This document shows, one piece after another, positions 56,543 through 64,000 of a DNA stretch of 64,000 nt. The notes under the pieces are model-generated. The model made no database searches and was not told the DNA's origin. It saw only the letters and a list, made by a program, of their open reading frames with translations. The translations under genes and the position numbers were made by a program. Positions within the stretch are counted from its first letter, which is position 1. Every line of letters begins with the position of its first letter. The DNA lies in assembly GCA_025526995.1 (NCBI GenBank), contig JAHLKG010000030.1, positions 196,501-260,500 of the forward strand. The letters are read 5' to 3'. The stretch is from Powellomyces hirtus. Taxonomy: Eukaryota; Chytridiomycota; Chytridiomycetes; Spizellomycetales; Powellomycetaceae.

Positions 56543-58185
56543 ATGAATGCAACTCCAGGCCTCGACGACGACCAGCGGCTGTCGACCGATTCAATAGACT
56601 CCCGTGACTCGGCACACTTCTTGTCCGCAAAGGACCTCCGACTTGCGGTTGAAGATCGGAGCGAATGGTCGTTTGGAGGCGAACAGCCTTTTCGGTGGAA
56701 GACAATACCGTCAAGGCTGAAACGAATGTATGCGGATGCCCTGGCTTCTCCGACTGCTCCTGGAGAAGGCACCTTTGTGAACCAGTGGTCACGACACGCA
56801 TTGGTTGCGAGTTTCTAGTGAGTGTCCAGGATGTGCTTGTTGCAACCAGTTGCTCGATTTTTGTTGATGATCAGAACTCGTAGCATTGCTTCGTGGTACA
56901 CCTTCTCCTTGACGCTGTCCTTCTACAACACATGGTCAGTCTATTTGTGCAAGGCAGAGGATGTGTATGAGCCAAGCTGACCTGCATGATTATAGGCTCT
57001 TTCATGTTGATCAGAAGAACTTTCGATTTCCCTTATTCACCACTATGATACATACGATAATGCGTAAGTGAGACGTTCATATCAGTTCATGATTGTCTAT
57101 CTGACGATGACACACTTGTGTATTTTCCAGAGTTCATGCTGTCCGGCATTTGTGTTCTCTTCATATGGCCAAGCATGAGGCCATCGCGGCATCCTGCTTT
57201 GAAAGATTACTTCACAAAAGTGTTCCCATGCGGTGTCGCTACAGGCATGGACATTGGATTGTCAAACAGCAGTCTGAAAGTAAGTAGACTGGTTCACAAG
57301 CGCGACTACGTCTCTGTGGCAATTCTTACTGACTGCAAACGCCAGGTGATCACACTCTCATTTTACACCATGGTTAAATCCGGCGCACCCGTCTTTGTTC
57401 TCCTGTTTGCCTTCCTATTTGGTCTAGAGCGGCCGACATGGACGCTGACCGGAGTCATCGCCGTGATATGCTTTGGCGTGTTGCTGATGGTGATGAATGA
57501 GGCCGAGTTCAACGTCGTCGGATACCTGGAAGTCCAGACGGCGACCATCCTGTCTGGACTCAGATGGGCTCTCACCCAAATCCTGCTGGAACGCGAATCT
57601 ATGGGCATGAACAATCCGTTGGCTGCAACACTGTTCCTGGCGCCATTAATGGCCTTATCTCTGCTGATTGCTTGTTCTGCATTGGAGGGCTTGCCGTCAG
57701 TGTTTGCATCACCTTTCTTTGAATCGTTCGCGTCGATTATGAGCATACTGGGGATAATATGTCTGGGCGGAATCCTGGCCTTCTTTATGGTCATTAGCGA
57801 GTTCATGCTCATCTCCACGACTTCGATTGTCACATTCTCCGTGGCGGGGATCTTCAAGGAGATCATAACACTCGTGGGAGCCAGACACGTGTACGGTGAC
57901 GAGTTTCCAGCAAACAAAATTGCTGGTCTCATCATCAGTTTGTCTGGAATCGCCTGCTACAACTATCTTCGCATCCGGCACATGCGAAAAAAGCATCGAA
58001 ACGCTGCCCACGGAATCAGGGAAGGTGGTCAGGACGACCAGGACGAAAATGAGTCATCTCTGGCGGCGAGACAAGGCCTCCTCTATGGTTTCCACCCGGT
58101 CAATGCTATTGGTCAACATGATGTTGAGAATGACTCTGACATAGATTTGCGCGGATACGAGGATATCAACTTAGATGAGACATGA
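56543..58185 (+). CDS. SLC35-type nucleotide-sugar/triose-phosphate transporter
   Basis: Exons: 56543 to about 56810, about 56850-56934, 56996-57063, 57131-57279 and 57346-58185; about 469 residues. The first intron is not settled: a 39-nt intron (GT at 56811, AG at 56849) or a 90-nt intron starting near 56785 both keep the frame. About ten membrane helices follow: SIASWYTFSLTLSFYNTWLF, FPLFTTMIHTIMQFMLSGIC, MVKSGAPVFVLLFAFLFGLE, GVIAVICFGVLLMVMNEAEF, ILSGLRWALTQILLERESMG and FSVAGIFKEIITLVGARHVY. This is the TPT/SLC35C2 family (Ymd8-like), Golgi or ER. The N-terminal 90 residues and the acidic C-terminus are cytosolic. Head-to-head with WDR48. Confidence 0.88.
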
Positions 58186-58311
58186 TGTCACGACTTGACA
58201 ACATTGTGATGGGTGCAAACATTTTGGCTGTATATACTTTTTTATTTACATATGTGTTATCTACAGTGCTCTTTCAACATATCATCAAAATATTGCAAAC
58301 CAACTTTTTTT

Positions 58312-59359
58312 CTACTGGACGGTAAAACGAACGCAGTCATCCTGCGCCCCTCTTTGGGCGACCGGCATGACCAAAGGTTGGTGGGAAAAGGCACCAGACA
58401 TGGTGCATAGTCGGTAAACACCGGGTCCTGATTTCTGGAAACTCGAGCCGGGGACTGTGACCTGCAAGTTTCCCGACCCGTCGGCCGCGTCATTGAGACC
58501 CTTGAAGAACTGGAACACTTTCGCATCGGGGGCCGCGGGGGTGGCGTTGGCATTTCCAGCAATGCGCTGGATGGTGACGTGGGAGTGGCCCTGGATGACA
58601 CCTTGGCCGTTGAGGGTTTGCGGGGAGGTGTAGTACTGGGTTTGCGGGTCGGAAAAGTGGCCGGTTTCGAGGTTCCTGACGTTGATGCGGACGTTCATGT
58701 CTTGCCCACTGCGCACGGTCGCGCCGCTGGCGGGCTCGATGATGATAGTCGAGGGCATTTGGGTGGCGGAGGGGAGAGCACCTTGGATGGTGAGACCGCA
58801 GCCGCCCGCCCGGTTTTGGCCGCCGTTGAGGTTTTGAATGCCGAAGGGGTTGAATAAGGCGCAGAATTCGGTGCCGCCGACGGCGACGCCCGAGGCGCGG
58901 TTGACGCCGAGAGCGGCGTTGACTCGGCCGCCTTTTTGTTGGCCACCCTGTTGGCCACCTTGTTGGCCACCTTGCTGGCCACCTTGCTGGCCACCTTGCT
59001 GCTTCTGGGGTTCGGGTTGCTTAGGCTGCTGAGGTGCCTGCTGCTTCTGGGGCAGCTGAGGTGCCTGCTTCCTCTGGGGCGGCTGAGGTGCCTGTTTCCT
59101 CTGGGGCGGTGCCTGCTTCCTCTGGGGCAGTCGTTGAGGAGCCGGCGGCTGCCTCTGACGAAATTGTCGAGCTGCGACTATTCACAACAAACCAAGAACT
59201 CAGTCAGCAAGGTGCATCAAAAGAGGCATCACAGGAGGACGGTCTGCTCTACATACCATCAACGGTGGCCAAGTCCGCATCCAGCACCGCGGTGGGCACC
59301 GCCGACACCGCGGCAGTCGACGCTACCAAAGCAGCAATGAGGATCTGTTGGAAGTGCAT
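58312..59359 (-). CDS. Secreted repeat-containing protein
   Basis: Exons 59359-59257 and 59177-58312; 322 residues. Signal peptide MHFQQILIAALVASTAAVSA. Next come Gln/Pro/Lys repeats (RKQAPPQRKQAPQPPQRKQA) and a run of six QQGG units. The C-terminal 190 residues form a compact domain: NAALGVNRASGVAVGG, CALFNPFGIQNLNGGQNRAG, then SGATVRSGQDMNVRINVRNL, QGVIQGHSHVTIQRIAGN, FQFFKGLNDAADGSG and CTMSGAFSHQPLVMPVAQRG. I recognise this domain from abundant secreted fungal proteins of unknown function, common in Agaricomycetes and present elsewhere. It is presumably extracellular or wall-associated; the basic QP repeats may bind wall polymers. Confidence 0.88.
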
Positions 59360-60660
59360 GGGTGATATCCGGGGCGGACGTTTAAGAAAAAATGTCCTGT
59401 CTAAAGTCTAAAGAGGAGGCGCGAAGAAGAGGTGGGCGGGCCAAGTCGTGTGGGGGTGCGTGCACTCGGAACGTCTATGAGTTGTTCAAGAACGTCGGGG
59501 TGGGGGTGCGGGAATGGACGATAGTGACGGTTAAAGTAAATTGGCAAACGGAGGCGGGGCACTGCGCTGGGTCTTTCATCTTTATAAACCGACATATGGC
59601 AGGAAAGTCCACCGCCCCCCCGCTTTTCTCGGACGGTCTCATAGAGTGGCGGGGGATGGTGAAATGAGCACACATTCATTCGTGTTTCAAGGCGCGGAGA
59701 AAAACGAGCTATTATCGCCCTTATCCACAATCGCACAAACGCAACGCTACTGTAAAGCTATAGCCTTTGCCATCCGTGGGATATGCTGTGCGTCAGAGAA
59801 AGGGCGTGCAAGTCAGGTATCATATGGGGGGGGGGGGGGGGGGGGCGCGCTCCTTGTCACAATTTCAAGTGCAATAACTTTGGCGCGGAGAAGCTGCAGT
59901 GTGAAACGCGTTTGGAGTGGGACGAAACAGTGAAACACCGTCGGAGATGGATGAGGTAAGCACTGCACCTTTGCGCGCCCTTCTTTGAAACGCGTTCCGA
60001 CTCGGGAATACACTAGTTCATTTGGTGGTATGTTCGGTCAAACCCTGTTCTAAAAAGCCCGGCGCGTAGAAAAGAGGAATTTTCGATTTTTGTTTGATGC
60101 ATGCATCTTTCTTCATTTAGTGGAATGGACATGTTGTCCCTAGCAGGTCTGAGTGTGGACCCTATGGTGGCACGACAGGTCTTCAAGTAATGGTCACCGG
60201 TTCATCATTAATGACCGAGTTCTCGGACGTCATTGATAAAATCTGATATGCTACCAAGCTCAAACAATTGCCTTACTTTCAGCCAATGGTGTTTGAGTCT
60301 CCGCCAGCAAAAGGTACATAAAGTAAGCCGCTTCATTCATTCATTCGTTCATTCATTCATCCTATGTCTCCAATCCGTGCCTTTGCCTGCTCCGTTGCTT
60401 GTTCCCGCTCGAGACGTCAGTTTAACCAATGGAGCACGAAAGGGCATATTGAAGGCGGCCGGCCGCCGCGATTGGTGCCGCGCATTTTAAGTCTACGGCC
60501 TAGCTTTGTTTTCCACAGATGCAGACATGTCCTTGTGACATCTGTTACCCCTCACGCACTCTTCTGTCGAGCGATCCCATCTATTCGTCAACGGTTCTCC
60601 GCTAGTTTGTATTGCTGCATATTTTTGAAGATGCCTTACACACAGAGCGTGAATCGCTGT
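59360..60660. other. Intergenic region with poly-G tract
   Basis: About 1.3 kb between the start of the secreted-protein gene and the 3' end of SEC11. A minus-strand TATAAAG near 59580-59586 lies about 220 bp upstream of the secreted-protein ATG and could be its TATA box. The tract of 20 G is at 59826-59845, and a CATT-repeat run is at about 60330-60360. No gene seen. Confidence 0.5.
59826..59845 (+). repeat. Homopolymer of 20 G
   Basis: Twenty consecutive G in intergenic DNA, followed by CGCGC. Prone to slippage, and capable of forming a G-quadruplex. Confidence 0.85.
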
Positions 60661-61392
60661 CTATTTCTCCTTCTGAAACAGCATATACACCGCAAGCCCA
60701 AATACCACAACCCCCTTCACCTTCCCATATTCATTCATCAATATCGTCACCCACCCCACATACGGCACGGTCCTAAATAAAAAAAAAAAAACACACAAAA
60801 AAACACAAAACACATCAGCATCCCTCCCACCCCACCCGCCTCACTTTCCACTTACCCCACAACTTTCCCCACAACACTCTCCCCTCCAATCCACATCTGT
60901 CCCGGTCTATACAGCTCTCCCACGCGATCATCCACCGTATTATTATCTCCCTTAGTCAACATAAGCTGCGTCCCATTGTGGCGGGTATGGACTTGCATAA
61001 CGCGATGTACGATCGGTGTATGCTTGCCGTCAATGTTGAAGATGCAGATGTCGCCGGTTTGGAAGGGTGTGGACGGGTGGGAAAGGAAGAGGAGGTCCCC
61101 GCGGTCGAAGGCGGGGCGCATGCTGCCGCTGGGAGGTGATTCAGAGATATGGGAGGGAGTTATGGCGGCTGGGGGAGAGAGGGGGATACCTTAGGACAAC
61201 GACGATGGAGGACTCGCAGTTTGTTAGGACGCCGAGACCTTTCCAGATCAATAGAGCTGAAGAGAGGACGAGGCAGACATTTAGGGCTTGTTGCGCCAAC
61301 TGTCAGGAACACCTCTACACAGTCAGCGGTTACATCCTACGATGAAAGTGAGCGGCATGGGGAATGACCTCGCGGAAGGTGGGTTTTGCCAT
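60661..61392 (-). CDS. SEC11: Signal peptidase complex catalytic subunit SEC11
   Basis: Four exons on the minus strand: 61392-61369, 61299-61190, 61128-60856 and 60772-60661; 172 residues. N-terminal TM in exon 2 ([20 protein letters not shown]). The catalytic Ser is in [20 protein letters not shown], the His in [11 protein letters not shown], and the Asp region in [11 protein letters not shown]. These give the Ser-His-Asp arrangement of eukaryotic SEC11, where bacterial signal peptidase has Lys. The C-terminal segment [20 protein letters not shown] followed by a hydrophobic helix is typical. The short first exon encodes MAKPTFRE. It cleaves signal peptides in the ER. The third intron contains a long T tract (A-run on the plus strand near 60779-60792). 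Confidence 0.95.
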
Positions 61393-61646
61393 GTTCGAAG
61401 ATGTTGACAGCTTGAGAAGTAGACATGAGAGGCAGTACTGACACCTTGCCCCGCTCCAGATCCCAGCGGTCAGAGCCAGTCGCGTCAACGTGTCAATTTC
61501 TGATGGGCGTCGTATGGCGCGGCCTGAACGTTTTTTTGTGCATATGCATATATTTTCACAGTTTTGCATCTTACGTACAAAACATCGGGACGAACGAGTA
61601 TGCATACATGCAGATGTATCTATGGAACTTCTATACATATTCTGTA

Positions 61647-62650
61647 CTACTTGACTCGCAACTTGCTGAGTGCGGCTTCCCGCTGCGACTCGATGAGTTC
61701 ACGCTCCTCCTGGCGTGTGGTATCGAACGCGACACTTTGCTGGTTCATGGGGTTTTCGGGGGATTTCTATCATCACATTCAAGTAATCAAATTGAGCAGA
61801 GAGGTTTATAGATGATTTGGACAAGACCAATAGGATACATACCTTCCATTTTTTCTGCAACGCCTGCTTATACTGTGACAACCTCAAGTTCGGCTGTTCC
61901 TGTTTCAGGAGCGGCATCTCGCGTTCCTCAAATGCCGCCCACGCGCTCTTCATCCTCTTCTCCGGGTGTCGTTCAATCTTATCCGAGCTCTTCGGTTCGG
62001 CCCCACCGGCAGCGAGATCCAGGAGGTTGAGTGCGTCGTCGAGTCCCGAGGCGGCGAACTCCGGGATGTCGGCTCGGGCGTCGAGTGCGAATTGTTCGTG
62101 CTTTGCGGTGCGTTGTTCGGCTTTCTTGGCGCTGCCCTTGATGGGCGCCACGGGCTTTGTGGCGGCGAGTTCGCGTTCTTCGGCGGCGAGGAGGGCTTCA
62201 CTGAAGGTGATGTGTTGATGTTAGTTCAGCGGGGTGAAAGGATTGGACGAAATGTGAGCATGGCATTACCGTTCTTTCTTCTTTTGCAGTGCCTCTTGCT
62301 GCAAATTCACACAAGTGTTGAGCCTCGGTTCACCAGCGAGTAAGTTGTCGTCCACTGCGTCCTCTACCTTTTTCTGCTCTTCTAGTTGTTTCTTATCAAC
62401 CTTTGCCCCCGTCTCCCATTTCTTCCCCTCGCGCGCTTCTTTCTTCAACAAAAGTCAATAATCGGAGTCTTCACCTACTGCACTCTGCTGATTTCCTAAT
62501 TACCAGTTCAACGACCTGCGTAGATACCGTAGACGTACTGCGTCAATCCTGTGTGACATGTGACGTGCGAACATTTTACAGTACCTGTGCCTCCTTGTCT
62601 TTCTGAGCGGCAAGTTTTTGGCCTACTCGCTTTTCCTTGTTCCCTCCCAT
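61647..62650 (-). CDS. CCDC124/Lso2-like ribosome-associated protein
   Basis: Five exons on the minus strand: 62650-62585, 62442-62368, 62298-62270, 62200-61843 and 61766-61647; 215 residues. N-terminus MGGNKEKRVGQKLAAQKDKE and exon 2 (KEAREGKKWETGAKVDKKQL) are basic coiled coil. The family domain follows: HPEKRMKSAWAAFEEREMPL, LKQEQPNLRLSQYKQALQKK, then SPENPMNQ from the last exon. This is the CCDC124 (DUF1014) family, whose yeast member Lso2 binds idle ribosomes and aids recovery from starvation. The exon 2 acceptor (62443-62444) is the least certain junction; alternatives change only a few residues. The third exon is 29 nt. Confidence 0.88.
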
Positions 62651-62748
62651 TTTCGATATGCAACTGCTCTGAACGTCGTGAGAATAGTGTCAAAAACCCT
62701 GCTGTCATTGTGACCCGACTTCGGAGCGAGTGGCTTAGCTGTACCCCG

Positions 62749-63181
62749 TCATTTTGCCTTATAAAAGGTCGGACGGATGCCATTGGCGCTTTTCTTCCAT
62801 TGCTTTGCCTCCACGGCTGAAATCTCTTTCCATTTCGCATTTATCCTGCGAACTTGGCGAAAAACGACATGCAATTGCTGGTAGATACGTGGCTGCACTC
62901 TGCGATACATCCACAGCCCTCGCAGACTCCACCCACCTCCAACACAATGCATCGTATCCCCACCACATGTCTTCAACACGCAAACAAAACGGGCACAGCC
63001 AGAGTGTTTGACCACCTCCCTTCCGGGTCGTATCTCTACAGTCAATCTCCGGTGATGACGCTGGCGTTTTGCCAGCGTTCCCGGTTGCTCTGCCGTGCTG
63101 CTGTGCCGGGGCCGTCTGTTTCACAACAGATGGTCTCGCGAGGGCTTCCCTTGCCAAAAATTGTTGTTTGCTAAATTGCAT
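62749..63181 (-). CDS. Tentative small protein with basic N-terminus
   Basis: A minus-strand start MQFSKQQFLAREALARPSVV at 63181 looks like a mitochondrial presequence. The C-terminal frame ends RRINAKWKEISAVEAKQWKK, SANGIRPTFYKAK with a stop at 62749-62751. One splice solution joins them through a short middle exon (MWWGYDALCW), but its second intron would be only 37 nt, so the structure is doubtful. I do not recognise the family. It would be co-oriented with and 99 bp upstream of the CCDC124-like gene. Confidence 0.4.
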
Positions 63182-63189
63182 ATAAACCG

Positions 63190-63787
63190 GTATCATAGTA
63201 CGTCGAGATCCTCAAATTACACTTTGGTCTCGGCGCCTCCAATCACCTTGACATTTCCGTATGTATTAAGTATTAAGTTGTGGATCGGAAAGATAGATGC
63301 GTTGGGAGCGGGCGACAACTCGGCCTTTGCTGAGGATGCGGAGCGTACACGCACCGTACTGTCAACGACGGCAACATGGCGGGATCAGATACGTATCTCT
63401 GTTGTCTGCATTCAGAGATCATCTTACTTTCATTTTCCAATGTTGGCGACGTACAAGGAAAGTCTCTGGTTCTTGTTCTCGGCAACGCTACTTGATATTA
63501 TTAAAGCAACCCGCCACTCAGTCCCTTCCCGTCAACGAGTATGTGACGCCGCAAATGTAGGGCATGATGTTGGGCCCATTCACCCATCACCTTCTGTCAG
63601 TGCTATGATATTGCGGACAGTCGAGATTTACTCATAAAATCCAGTCACTGCAAATTTCCTCAATCGCAGGTATAGCGGTGGATCTGACAACTTGGATGAT
63701 GAGTTCATTATTGTTGAGAACACATCTCGCGACATCAAGTGGAACTCGTTTTGCCAGAGTGCTAGGCAGGACGCACACAGACCATGA
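63190..63787 (+). other. Possible multi-exon gene, structure unresolved
   Basis: Several plus-strand stretches look coding: YVEILKLHFGLGASNHLDIS, GKIDALGAGDNSAFAEDAER, SFSNVGDVQGKSLVLVLGNA, and, after a good acceptor at about 63669, YSGGSDNLDDEFIIVENTSR ending HRP with a stop near 63787. I could not connect them with consistent phases and found no clear start codon. No family recognised. The rest of the window to 64000 has no supported feature. Confidence 0.3.
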
Positions 63788-64000
63788 TTCTTGAGCAGAG
63801 CAACTATGTACACACCAAGTCTCATATATTTCGAGACACAAAACCCATATGTTTACATTCACATACACGTCCCTATGCAGATTTCGATGCATCCCCCGCA
63901 CATCTCACCACATTCATTTCCCTCGCCTTGGCACAACAATCCGCCAACACCGCCAACCCACAATGCTCATCATGCACTCTCCTACTATCACTACAATGCT

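Overview
This is eukaryotic, almost certainly fungal, nuclear DNA. Nearly every gene is split by short GT-AG introns (mostly 50-90 nt), intergenic spaces are short, and there is a TTAGGG-type repeat. The gene families are fungal: MUB1/samB, WOPR, a fungal-type complex I 21 kDa subunit, Get1, MRPL31 and an early-diverging-fungus style MT-A70 protein. I infer a filamentous or zoosporic fungus and lean towards an early-diverging lineage such as Chytridiomycota. The sequence alone does not settle this. Exon coordinates were worked out by hand from splice signals, reading phase and family motifs.

Layout. 0.4-2.9 kb: MUB1/samB-like MYND protein and a MARVEL-like membrane protein. 3.26-9.70 kb: a complete but decayed Ty1/copia LTR retrotransposon, primed by half an initiator tRNA and carrying a telomere-repeat insertion in its 3' LTR. 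9.76-16.7 kb: FAM133-like basic protein, a multi-pass membrane protein, a CRAL-TRIO protein, a zinc alcohol dehydrogenase and an AIG2-like cyclotransferase. 18.1-21.4 kb: an IQ/coiled-coil/Pumilio fusion. 21.8-29.7 kb: an unrecognised basic protein, an SDR, a short MT-A70 methyltransferase, a Cys-rich small gene and an SF2 helicase-like protein. 29.8-36.7 kb: CCDC90/MCUR1-like protein, a weakly RhoGAP-like protein, MRPL31, a JmjC protein, eIF3f and a complex I subunit. 36.9-44.8 kb: lariat debranching enzyme DBR1, L-2-hydroxyglutarate dehydrogenase, CYP40 and a membrane RING-H2 protein. 45.1-50.9 kb: a WOPR regulator with a long gene-free upstream region, then a 7TM-RGS protein. 51.1-62.7 kb: Get1, WDR48/UAF1, an SLC35-type transporter, a secreted repeat protein, SEC11 and CCDC124. 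62.7-64 kb: tentative genes only.

The genes do not form one pathway cluster; this is an ordinary mix of housekeeping genes. Several neighbours are head-to-head with 120-310 bp between start codons (30.99/31.11, 32.83/32.99, 41.58/41.73 and 56.23/56.54 kb), suggesting shared promoters. The most notable items are the retrotransposon with its telomeric insert, the IQ-Pumilio fusion, the short DPPW methyltransferase (candidate DNA 6mA or RNA m6A writer), the 7TM-RGS protein and the unassigned SF2 helicase-like protein.
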